DNA from: GWF2-38-69 sp965228125
Lineage (GTDB): Bacteria; Verrucomicrobiota; Lentisphaeria; Victivallales; GWF2-38-69
Assembly: GCA_965228125.1 (NCBI GenBank)
Contig: OZ245791.1
Span: 2,046,001-2,110,000, forward strand
Direction of reading: 5' to 3'
DNA length: 64,000 nt
Under the pieces are notes generated by a model that did not search any database, was not told where the DNA came from, and saw only the letters and a list, made by a program, of their open reading frames with translations. This document shows, piece after piece, positions 44,997 through 52,087 of the stretch. Positions within the stretch are counted from its first letter, which is position 1. Each line of letters begins with the position of its first letter. Made by a program: the position numbers and the translations under genes.

Positions 44997-45067
44997 ATCC
45001 CCCAATTTCCTATTCCTATGGAATATTCTCTAAACTGCCAAGTTCTTCAACTCAAAATTCGAAAATT

Positions 45068-45096
45068 ACCACTAAGTGCTAGCCACAAATCACGAA
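45068..45096. repeat. TTCGTGATTTGTGG-type repeat at the rfbG 3' end
   Basis: On the minus strand it reads TTCGTGATTTGTGGCTAG and then CACTTAGTGG. It supplies the last codons (FVICG) and stop of rfbG. A related copy encodes the rfbG N terminus. Confidence 0.6.
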
Positions 45097-46188
45097 ATTG
45101 TTCAAATCGTCTTCTGTGTTGAGCTTCCCTGATTCATAATAATTTCTATACCAATTGGTTGTTTTTTCAAAGGACTGTTCGCTGTTCCAGGTTTCCTTCC
45201 AGCCAAGTTTTATATGAGCTTTTGAACAGTCCAGTTTCAGTAGGTTGGCCTCATGTAGGGCATTCTTGCCCTGCTCAATACTGTAATTGATTTTCGGCCA
45301 GTATTTCTGTATTTGTTTTACCACTTCTTCAACAGAAATAGACGAATTATCTGACGGTCCGAAGTTCCATGCTTCTGCAAACTCTTTCTTGCCTTCAATA
45401 AGCTTTTGTCCAACAAGTAGATAGCCGCTTAGTGGTTCCAGAACATGTTGCCATGGGCGAGTTGCTTTTGGATTTCTTATTATAACAATTTCACTTTTCG
45501 AGACAGCTTTCATGATATCAGGAATTAGTCTATCTTTTGCCCAATCTCCTCCACCAATCACATTTCCCGCTCTGCAACTTGCTAAGAGCACGGTGTGCTC
45601 CTTATTATATTTTTCCAAATTAAAATAGGAATTGCGATAACAGGTTGTGACTAGTTCTGCACAACCTTTTGATGCGCTGTAGGGATCATAGCCACCCATA
45701 GGATCGTTTTCTCTATACCCCCAAACCCACTCTTTATTTTCATAGCACTTATCACTGGTGATATTTACAATTGCTTTTAATGAATTTGTTTGTTTGCATG
45801 CTTCCAATACATTGATTGTGCCCATAATATTTGTTTCAAAAGTCTCAACAGGTTCACGATATGATAGTCTCACAAGGGGTTGAGCTGCCAAATGAAAAAC
45901 TATTTCAGGGTTAAACTGTGCAAATACACTCTTTAGTTTTTCTACGTTTCGGATGTCACCGATATTTGATTCCATATCCAGTTTTAAAAGTTCAAAGTGA
46001 CTTGGACTTGTCGGAGGATTAAGCGCATAGCCGCAGACTCTTGCTCCCATTTTTAGGAGCCAATAAGCCAGCCATGAACCTTTGAATCCTGTGTGTCCGG
46101 TAATCAAAACTTTTCGATTCGTATAAATTCCATCGAAAAATTTTGATTCGTGGGTAGTGGATAGTGGTTCGTGACTAGTGGAAGACAT
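45079..46188 (-). CDS. rfbG: CDP-glucose 4,6-dehydratase
   Basis: RfbG converts CDP-glucose to CDP-4-keto-6-deoxyglucose, step two to 3,6-dideoxyhexoses. The 369-residue SDR has VLITGHTGFKGSWLAYWLLK (NAD site), FHLAAQPLVRLSYREPVETFE, TSDKCYENKEWVWGYREND and DPYSASKGCAELV with the catalytic Tyr-x3-Lys. The first 15 residues, STSHEPLSTTHES, and the last five come from short repeats, so the gene is bracketed by them. AGGAGG, inside the preceding four-helix-bundle gene, lies nine bases before the ATG, supporting this start. Confidence 0.93.
   Translation of the reverse strand: MSSTSHEPLSTTHESKFFDGIYTNRKVLITGHTGFKGSWLAYWLLKMGARVCGYALNPPTSPSHFELLKLDMESNIGDIRNVEKLKSVFAQFNPEIVFHLAAQPLVRLSYREPVETFETNIMGTINVLEACKQTNSLKAIVNITSDKCYENKEWVWGYRENDPMGGYDPYSASKGCAELVTTCYRNSYFNLEKYNKEHTVLLASCRAGNVIGGGDWAKDRLIPDIMKAVSKSEIVIIRNPKATRPWQHVLEPLSGYLLVGQKLIEGKKEFAEAWNFGPSDNSSISVEEVVKQIQKYWPKINYSIEQGKNALHEANLLKLDCSKAHIKLGWKETWNSEQSFEKTTNWYRNYYESGKLNTEDDLNNFVICG
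46145..46181. repeat. TTCGTGGGTAGTGG-type repeat at the rfbG 5' end
   Basis: The plus strand reads GATTCGTGGGTAGTGGATAG, then TGGTTCGTGACTAGTGG. It encodes residues 3 to about 15 of RfbG. The unit GTGACTAGTGG recurs at 37921-37945. Confidence 0.7.
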
Positions 46189-46541
46189 TATGATAACCTC
46201 CTTTTTAAAACAGAGATTAATTTATTTAACATTTTTTTGATGTCTGAAGTCTTTAAAATTAAAGAGTCAGTATCTATTGAATAAATTCTATTGATTATAA
46301 TAAGTTGAGTTTCCAATTCTGAAGCAGAACTTAGAGCGATATATAGAAATTGAATATATTCTTTTGTAGTTTGCCTAGAATAACCTTCAGCAATATTGGA
46401 TGGAATAGATATAGCCGCTCTTCGAATTTGGTCGGAAAGAGAGTATTTTTCATGATCAGGCAATTGCTTAGTCAGACTGTATATATCAATTACTAAATCA
46501 ATTGATTTTTGCCATACTTCTAATTCTTTAAAATCATTCAT
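46188..46541 (-). CDS. Four-helix-bundle protein (S23 / 23S rRNA intervening-sequence type)
   Basis: A 117-residue, all-helical protein: DFKELEVWQKSIDLVIDIYS, then LPDHEKYSLSDQIRRAA, SIPSNIAEGYSRQTTKEYIQ, FLYIALSSASELETQLIIIN. This is the four-helix-bundle family first known from 23S rRNA intervening sequences; it pentamerises. Here it lies between rfbF and rfbG, and its stop overlaps the rfbG start codon (TAATG), so it is translationally coupled to a sugar gene. A truncated relative lies at 25196-25357. Function in such settings is not known. Confidence 0.88.
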   Translation of the reverse strand: MNDFKELEVWQKSIDLVIDIYSLTKQLPDHEKYSLSDQIRRAAISIPSNIAEGYSRQTTKEYIQFLYIALSSASELETQLIIINRIYSIDTDSLILKTSDIKKMLNKLISVLKRRLS

Positions 46542-46548
46542 ATTCCTT

Positions 46549-46596
46549 CACTATTCACTATTCACGAACCAAGAGTCACTAATTACTAATTACCAC
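46549..46596. repeat. ACTATTCAC / TCACTAATTAC repeat between four-helix-bundle gene and rfbF
   Basis: The plus strand has CACTATTCACTATTCACGAA, then a CACTAATTACTAATTACCAC end; on the minus strand this is GTGGTAATTAGTAATTAGTG and so on. It fills the whole 48-base gap and forms the rfbF stop region. Confidence 0.6.
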
Positions 46597-47402
46597 ACTT
46601 TCCAGGGTGCTTTGCCTTCTTCCCATAGCCTGTTGAGAAGTTCGTACTCTCTTTGCACATCCATGCATTGCCAGAAGCCGTTATGGATAAAAGCAGCCAT
46701 CTGATCGTCACTGACAGCATCGGCCATTGGAGCTTTTTCAAAAATTAAGGTAGGATCTTCGTTAAGGTATTTCTCAATAAAGGTTCTTTTTAAAACCATA
46801 AAACCGCCATTGATTAGATCTTGCTCACTCTGTGGCTTTTCCGAAAATTGAGTAACAGCACTGCCTTTTGTCTTCATAATCCCAAATCTGCCAGGGGGAT
46901 TGATTGCAGTTACGGTAATTTCTTTCTTGTTAACTTTGTGGAAATCATAGAGTTTTGATATATTAACATTAGCTACGGCATCTCCATAAGTCAGGAAAAA
47001 ATTCTCATCGGGTTCTTGAAGATATTTTGAACCCCTGAAAACTCTTCCTCCTGTCATCGTATCTTTTCCTGTATAGGCTAAGGTTACTTCCCAGTCTTCT
47101 TCATTGTGGAAGTAATCGTGGTAAGTGATGTTCTTGGGCTTGTCTAATTTGATAGTGAAATCACTCATCCTTTGATGATAGTTCATAAAATAGTCTATGA
47201 AAACTTCTCTTTTATATCCTAAGCAGAGTATAAATCTTGTCACCCCGTATGCAGCATAGGATTTCATTATATGCCAGACAATAGGCTGAGCTCCAATTGG
47301 CACCATTGGTTTAGGTAAGAGCTCTGTTACATCTCTTAATCGAGTCCCCATTCCGCCGCATAGGATAATACAAGGCGGCATTTCCTTGCTTTTATGTCTC
47401 AT
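46590..47402 (-). CDS. rfbF: Glucose-1-phosphate cytidylyltransferase
   Basis: RfbF makes CDP-glucose from CTP and glucose 1-phosphate, step one to CDP-3,6-dideoxyhexoses. The 270-residue protein has ILCGGMGTRLRDVTELLPKP, PIVWHIMKSYAAYG, TLAYTGKDTMTGGRVFR, LTYGDAVANVNI and the C terminus LWEEGKAPWKVW, all as in RfbF/AscA. The start is the first ATG; an internal ATG seven codons on is possible. It is followed by the four-helix-bundle gene and rfbG on the same strand. Confidence 0.95.
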   Translation of the reverse strand: MRHKSKEMPPCIILCGGMGTRLRDVTELLPKPMVPIGAQPIVWHIMKSYAAYGVTRFILCLGYKREVFIDYFMNYHQRMSDFTIKLDKPKNITYHDYFHNEEDWEVTLAYTGKDTMTGGRVFRGSKYLQEPDENFFLTYGDAVANVNISKLYDFHKVNKKEITVTAINPPGRFGIMKTKGSAVTQFSEKPQSEQDLINGGFMVLKRTFIEKYLNEDPTLIFEKAPMADAVSDDQMAAFIHNGFWQCMDVQREYELLNRLWEEGKAPWKVW

Positions 47403-47477
47403 AAATGAACTTCCTTCTTAACTAAATATAAATCACGGAGAACCAATCGTTATTTACTATGTATCATGTTATAAATT

Positions 47478-48173
47478 CTATTCCCATTCATCGATAAAGA
47501 CATCCGTTTTCCCTGCTTCATTAAGCTCTTTTTTGAAAAATGTTATAAAGGCAGGTGAGCCGCATACGTAGTAACAAGGGTTAAGTAACTTTTCGGAGAA
47601 TGCCAGAACATCCGGAATAGAAATTCTTCTGTTTTTAGCCCATGGAGTTTTTTCTCTTGTTACATATGGTTTGAAATTTTTCTTTAAGGTTTCAGATAAT
47701 TTATCTTTGTAAAGCATTTCAGATGCAGTTTTTGCGGAGTAGAAAACAGACAACTTGTTAAGTTTGCCTACTTTTTCTGATTCTTCGAGAAAACCGATAA
47801 AAGGAGCTATTCCACTGCCGCCTGCTATGCAGATAGCTTCTCGATTTTCATTTTTTGGCAAAGCTAGATCTCCGAAAGCATACTTGACAGTACACTCATT
47901 TTCTTTTTTGAGTTCGTCAAATATTCTGGCGGTATATTTCCCTGTCTTCCTTATTAAGAGCCTGAAAAAGGGGTTATTTTTGTCGAAGGCGTTGGCTATG
48001 CTGAAAGTTCTTGATTCAGGCCAATAATCAGAAGCTGTGACTGAATCAAGCGAAAGCTGAAGAAACGTCCCTGCTCTGAAATTGCGATATTTTTCAGGAA
48101 CAAGTATGTATTCTCTCAAGTCTTCTTTGTACTCAACAATTTTTTTAACTTTTGCCGGCGTAACGGTTATCAT
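47478..48173 (-). CDS. FAD/NAD(P)H-dependent reductase, RfbI/AscD-like but without [2Fe-2S] domain
   Basis: A 231-residue ferredoxin-reductase-type protein. SRTFSIANAF is the FAD site (RxYS-like, here RTFS) and CIAGGSGIAPFIGFLEE plus CYYVCGSPAFI bind NAD(P)H. In known E3 proteins (RfbI/AscD/DdhD) a plant-type ferredoxin domain precedes this part and the total is about 330 residues; here that domain is missing. It overlaps rfbH by four bases, so it should be the electron donor for RfbH. A separate ferredoxin may carry electrons. Confidence 0.75.
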   Translation of the reverse strand: MITVTPAKVKKIVEYKEDLREYILVPEKYRNFRAGTFLQLSLDSVTASDYWPESRTFSIANAFDKNNPFFRLLIRKTGKYTARIFDELKKENECTVKYAFGDLALPKNENREAICIAGGSGIAPFIGFLEESEKVGKLNKLSVFYSAKTASEMLYKDKLSETLKKNFKPYVTREKTPWAKNRRISIPDVLAFSEKLLNPCYYVCGSPAFITFFKKELNEAGKTDVFIDEWE

Positions 48174-49492
48174 AAACTGTCTTTAAAGAAGTTCTCAAAA
48201 ACGCTCAGGATATAAGATATTTTTTCTTCATTTATGCCGGGATAAACTCCAATAAAAAAACTGTTATTCATTATATAATCCGTATTTTTCAAATCCCCTA
48301 TTACCCTATACTCTATTCCCTGGTATGCCGGTTGTCTTGTTATGTTTCCGGCAAATAACTGTCTTGTCATTATTTTGTTCGATTCAAGGAACAATACCAA
48401 ATCCTGTTTAGTGAACTTCGCATTTTCTTTTATAGTTAGAAGTAATCCGAACCAGGATGGTTCGCTTTTCTCTGTTGCCTTCGGAATTCTCAAATACTTT
48501 TCATGTTTTGTGAGTCCTGCGCAAATTTTATCAAAGTTTGTTTTGCGTTTTCTAATAAAATCAGGAAGTTTTTCAAGCTGAGCTAAGCCAACTGCAGCCT
48601 GCATGTCTGTCACTTTTAAATTATAACCGATATGGCTATAAACATATTTATGGTCGTATCCTTTTGGAAGAGTTCCGAATTGCTGAGTGAATCTTCTTCC
48701 GCAGGTATTGTCTGAACCAGGTCCGCAATAACAGTCTCTACCCCAATCTCTGAAAGACGTAGCAATTTTTGCCAAATCGGAATCTCTAGTCAGAACTGCT
48801 CCGCCTTCGCCCATGGTTATATGGTGTGCGGGATAAAAACTTACTGTGGCTATATCTCCGAAAGTTCCTACCATTTTGCCATCATATTTAGATCCGACAG
48901 CATCGCAACAGTCTTCTATAAGAAATAAGTTATGTTTTTTGCAAAATTCACCTACCGATTCCATGTCAAATGGATTACCTAAAGTATGGGCTATCATAAC
49001 TGCTCTTGTCTTAGAGCTATACGCTCTTTTGAGTTCTGAGACTTTTATATTATGAGTTTCGATGTCCACATCCACAAAAACAGGAATAAGGCCATTTTGG
49101 ATGATAGGATTTACTGTGGTGGGGAAACCTGCAGCTACTGTTATGACTTCGTCGCCTTGCTTTAAACTTCTATCGCCAAGTTTAGGAGATGTAAGAGTAG
49201 TAAGAGCGATTAAATTCGCAGAACTGCCGGAATTAACTAGGATGCAATGTTCCTGTTCCATAAACTCAGCGAAAACTGCTTCAAATTCTTCAGCGTATCT
49301 GCCAGTTGTTAACCAGAAATCCAATGATGAATCAACAAGGTTAACAAGTTCCTTTTCGTCAAAAACTCTTCCCGCAAACGGTATGACATCTTTGCCAGGA
49401 TTAAAGTTAAGTTGTTTGTTTCCATAAGTAGCGAAGTAAAATTCTTTTACTTTTTCTAATATTTCTTTTCGGATGGTATTTGCAGTGTTCAT
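48170..49492 (-). CDS. rfbH: CDP-4-keto-6-deoxyglucose 3-dehydrase (E1)
   Basis: RfbH removes the C3 hydroxyl with PMP and a [2Fe-2S] cluster. The 440-residue aspartate-aminotransferase-fold protein has histidine in place of the PLP lysine, in SFYPAHHITMGEGGAV (His223), the hallmark of E1 enzymes. The cluster ligands are in place: Cys254, Cys256 and Cys264 in CYCGPGSDNTC, with Cys195/196 in IEDCCDAVG as the fourth. Length fits. It is the first gene of the rfbH-I-F-G set in transcription order. Together these make CDP-4-keto-3,6-dideoxyglucose. Confidence 0.95.
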   Translation of the reverse strand: MNTANTIRKEILEKVKEFYFATYGNKQLNFNPGKDVIPFAGRVFDEKELVNLVDSSLDFWLTTGRYAEEFEAVFAEFMEQEHCILVNSGSSANLIALTTLTSPKLGDRSLKQGDEVITVAAGFPTTVNPIIQNGLIPVFVDVDIETHNIKVSELKRAYSSKTRAVMIAHTLGNPFDMESVGEFCKKHNLFLIEDCCDAVGSKYDGKMVGTFGDIATVSFYPAHHITMGEGGAVLTRDSDLAKIATSFRDWGRDCYCGPGSDNTCGRRFTQQFGTLPKGYDHKYVYSHIGYNLKVTDMQAAVGLAQLEKLPDFIRKRKTNFDKICAGLTKHEKYLRIPKATEKSEPSWFGLLLTIKENAKFTKQDLVLFLESNKIMTRQLFAGNITRQPAYQGIEYRVIGDLKNTDYIMNNSFFIGVYPGINEEKISYILSVFENFFKDSL

Positions 49493-49517
49493 TTTAGTTC
49501 TCTATTTAAGGTTTGAT

Positions 49518-49835
49518 TTACATTAGGAGTGGCTTGACGACATTGCTGGAATCTATGATTAAGGGCGCATTTTTTCGAATGAGCTCATAGCCAATGTGTC
49601 CGTGGTCGGTAGAGACAAGAGCTGTACCGCATTCTGATGTTTTGTCAAACGTGCCTGTGCTGTTAAGTATTTTCAGTTTGTTTATACCAATATTAACCCC
49701 TAGAACAGGGAAACCAACTCTATAAAATTCGGGAAGCAAAGGAAGATCTGCATACCCAAGACCCACTATATCTATTACAGCTTCATGTTTTTTTACTTTT
49801 TCCAAAAAATCCTGTTTATTCATGAAAAGATACAA
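49518..49835 (-). pseudogene. Internally deleted nucleotide-sugar dehydrogenase (WbpA/WecC type)
   Basis: A 105-codon frame. The first half, AVIDIVGLGYADLPLLPEFY and GFPVLGVNI, is the NAD-binding start of UDP-GlcNAc/ManNAc 6-dehydrogenases. The second half, ALVSTDHGHIGYELIRKNAP with LIIDSSNVVK, matches their C-terminal end (STDHxxxDYxxI, VIDTRN). Roughly 250-300 residues, with the catalytic cysteine, are missing between, in frame. So this is a collapsed relic. The native start may be the ATG at 49823. Confidence 0.8.
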
Positions 49836-50030
49836 CGTTGAATATAAAAAAATTTCTTCTTAAATTATAATTGTTGTTGCTTGAGAAAACTATTGTTAAC
49901 TCAAAGATAATTCATTTTTGGAGAAGGATATTTCTATCTTCAATATTATCAGTTTTGTTGAGTTTAGTTTGTAAACTGGTTCCTGGAAGACATAAAAGGC
50001 GAAATTTCCATTTTAAACGAAGGGTGCTTC

Positions 50031-50059
50031 TTGTGAAGGATTGGCATATACATTATAAT
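50031..50059 (+). promoter_or_regulatory. Sigma-70-type promoter for the scaffold-GGGtGRT operon
   Basis: TTGTGA at 50031-50036 and a perfect TATAAT at 50054-50059, with a 17-base spacer. Transcription would start near 50066, about 50 bases before the scaffold gene. The rest of the 283-base spacer upstream holds only a weak 67-codon frame. Confidence 0.65.
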
Positions 50060-50118
50060 CAAAAAAGTCGTTAGATATTTTTCTTAAACCAAAAACTCTA
50101 AATATAAGGAATGTCAGG

Positions 50119-50811
50119 ATGAATTTCACTCATGAAGTTGAATGCATGTGCCGTGTGGCAAAGGGCCCGCATCATGGTCCAGCTCCAATTCCTCAGGAAG
50201 GGAAATGGACAAAGTCTTATGAAGTAAAGGACATATCAGGCTTGTCAAACGGGGTTGGCTGGTGCGCTCCTCAGCAGGGTGCCTGTAAGCTTACATTGAA
50301 TGTAAAAGATGGTATAATACAGGAGGCATTGGTGGAAACTTTGGGTTGCAGCGGCATGACTCATTCTGCAGCAATGGCAGCCGAAATTCTTCAAGGAAAA
50401 ACTCTTCTTGAAGCCCTCAATACCGACCTTGTCTGTGATGCTATAAACGTGGCCATGCGTGAAATTTTTAAACAGTTCGCATATGGCAGAACTCAGACTG
50501 CTTTTTCAGAAGGCGGATTGCCAATCGGAGCCGGACTGGAAGATTTAGGAAAAGGTCTCCGTTCACAAATTGGAACTATGTATGGCACAAATGAAAAAGG
50601 TGTAAGATACCTCGAAATGGCTGAAGGATATGTCTTGAGTTTGGGGCTTGATGAAGGTAATGAAGTTATAGGCTACAAGTTTGTACATCTTGGAAAAATG
50701 ATGGATATGATCCGCAAAGGCATAGATCCTAAAGAAGCTTACGAGAAGAATGTCGGGTCTTATGGTCGTTACGCTGAAGCCGCAAAATATATTGATCCTC
50801 GTAAAGAGTAA
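50119..50811 (+). CDS. NifU-like iron-sulfur scaffold-type protein, partner of GGGtGRT protein
   Basis: A 230-residue protein with the IscU/NifU-N-type arrangement: GVGWCAPQQGACKLTLNVKD, ETLGCSGMTHSAAMAAEILQ GKT and a following helix. The cysteines in WCAPQQGAC and LGCSG and the CMCRVA near the start could bind metal. It is longer than IscU (about 130) and has a unique C-terminal half, KGVRYLEMAEGYVLSLGLDE. Such proteins are found in anaerobes beside the GGGtGRT protein, as here, 21 bases apart. Metal-cluster work is inferred, not shown. Confidence 0.75.
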   Translation: MNFTHEVECMCRVAKGPHHGPAPIPQEGKWTKSYEVKDISGLSNGVGWCAPQQGACKLTLNVKDGIIQEALVETLGCSGMTHSAAMAAEILQGKTLLEALNTDLVCDAINVAMREIFKQFAYGRTQTAFSEGGLPIGAGLEDLGKGLRSQIGTMYGTNEKGVRYLEMAEGYVLSLGLDEGNEVIGYKFVHLGKMMDMIRKGIDPKEAYEKNVGSYGRYAEAAKYIDPRKE

Positions 50812-50832
50812 AGAGATAAGGAGAATAGAATT

Positions 50833-51828
50833 ATGGTTCACTTTGAAGGATATGAAAGAAGGATAGAGAAGATAGAAAAAACTCTTAAAGAGTACGGGTT
50901 TTCCAGTCTCGAAGATGCTAAGAATCTTTGCTTATCTAAGGGGATAGATGTTGATGCTATCGTAAAAGGCGTCCAATCAATAGCGTTCGAAAATGCAGTT
51001 TGGGCATATACTTTGGGCTGTGCTATAGCTATTAAGAAAGGGACAAAGAAGGCTGCTGCTGCTGCTGAAGCAATGGGACTAGGACTTCAGGCTTTTTGTA
51101 TTCCTGGCTCAGTTGCAGAAAGCAGAAAAGTAGGAATTGGGCACGGTAATCTGGGAGCTATGCTCCTAAGAGAAGAAACCAGATGTTTCTGTTTTCTTGC
51201 AGGGCATGAGTCATTTGCCGCAGCAGAAGGCGCAATTGGCATAGCAAGATCGGCTAATAAAGTTAGAAAAGAACCTCTCAGAGTCATATTAAACGGTCTG
51301 GGCAAAGACGCTGCTTTTATCATTTCTCGTATAAACGGTTTTACCTATGTTAAAACACAATACGACTACTACACGGATACGCTGAATATTGTAGAAGAAA
51401 AGCCATATTCATCGGGAGAAAAGTCCAAAGTAAAAGTTTATGGCACAGATGATGTTCTTGAAGGTGTAGCAATAATGGCACATGAGAAAGTTGATGTTTC
51501 GATTACCGGCAACTCAACTAATCCAACTCGTTTCCAACATCTTGTCGCAGGCACATATAAGAAATGGGCTAATGAAAACGGCAAGAAATATTTTTCAGTT
51601 GCTTCCGGTGGTGGAACAGGAAGAACATTGCACCCCGATAACATGGCGGCTGGCCCAGCATCTTATGGACTTACCGATTCGATGGGCAGAATGCACGGCG
51701 ATGCTCAGTTTGCTGGTTCTTCCTCTGTCCCTGCACATGTTGAAATGATGGGACTTATAGGAATGGGTAACAATCCAATGGTTGGCGCTACTGTAGCTTT
51801 GGCTGTAGCAGTAGAAATGAATGCTTGA
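50833..51828 (+). CDS. GGGtGRT protein, function unknown
   Basis: A 331-residue protein with the naming motif GGGTGRT in SVASGGGTGRTLHPDNMAAG. Other visible blocks are AIAIKKGTKKAAAAAEAMG, AVAESRKVGIGHGNLGAMLL, CFCFLAGHESFAAAEGAIG and AHVEMMGLIGMGNNPMVGAT. It is glycine-rich and has no membrane segment. It stands in a two-gene operon after the NifU-like protein and before a strong terminator. The family is known from anaerobes without an assigned activity; a link to iron-sulfur or cofactor metabolism follows only from its neighbour. Confidence 0.85.
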   Translation: MVHFEGYERRIEKIEKTLKEYGFSSLEDAKNLCLSKGIDVDAIVKGVQSIAFENAVWAYTLGCAIAIKKGTKKAAAAAEAMGLGLQAFCIPGSVAESRKVGIGHGNLGAMLLREETRCFCFLAGHESFAAAEGAIGIARSANKVRKEPLRVILNGLGKDAAFIISRINGFTYVKTQYDYYTDTLNIVEEKPYSSGEKSKVKVYGTDDVLEGVAIMAHEKVDVSITGNSTNPTRFQHLVAGTYKKWANENGKKYFSVASGGGTGRTLHPDNMAAGPASYGLTDSMGRMHGDAQFAGSSSVPAHVEMMGLIGMGNNPMVGATVALAVAVEMNA

Positions 51829-51874
51829 TAAAATTATTATGAGCTAGACAAAAAACTATTTAGGTAATTGAAAG

Positions 51875-51908
51875 ACCCCGGTGTTCTTGCCGGGGTTTTT
51901 CTTTTTTT
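51875..51908 (+). terminator. Rho-independent terminator after the GGGtGRT gene
   Basis: Seven-base G-C-rich stem (ACCCCGG at 51875-51881, CCGGGGT at 51890-51896), eight-base loop and a long T tract to about 51908. It lies about 45 bases past the stop. Confidence 0.9.
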
Positions 51909-51995
51909 AACTGATTTTGAAGGAGGGCAGTTTTCGGATCAACTGATGGAGAATTAGCTCATATCCGGCTTATGTTTTTATATTCCAAGTGGCAC

Positions 51996-52030
51996 AAAAT
52001 AAAAAATCCTCGCCTTATGGAGAGGATTTT
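51996..52030 (-). terminator. Rho-independent terminator after the parvulin gene
   Basis: Arms AAAATCCTC (52003-52011) and GAGGATTTT (52022-52030) with a ten-base loop. On the minus strand T residues follow the second arm. It lies about 60 bases past the PPIase stop and, with the plus-strand terminator, ends two convergent operons. Confidence 0.8.
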
Positions 52031-52087
52031 AGTGACGATTTGAGAAAGCCGGACGAACCGGCATTTCTAAAGCAAGTTAAAACGTGA

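Noticed and set aside
46145..46596. Diversity-generating retroelement, suggested by the Avd-like four-helix-bundle gene
   Set aside because: No reverse transcriptase, template repeat or variable repeat is present in the window; the short flanking repeats do not show adenine-specific variation.
37761..46596. CRISPR array, suggested by repeated short words
   Set aside because: The copies are degenerate, irregularly spaced over kilobases and partly inside genes; no regular repeat-spacer pattern and no cas gene.
49871..50074. Possible 67-codon plus-strand gene
   Set aside because: It overlaps the promoter of the scaffold operon, has no ribosome site or recognisable domain, and its composition looks random.
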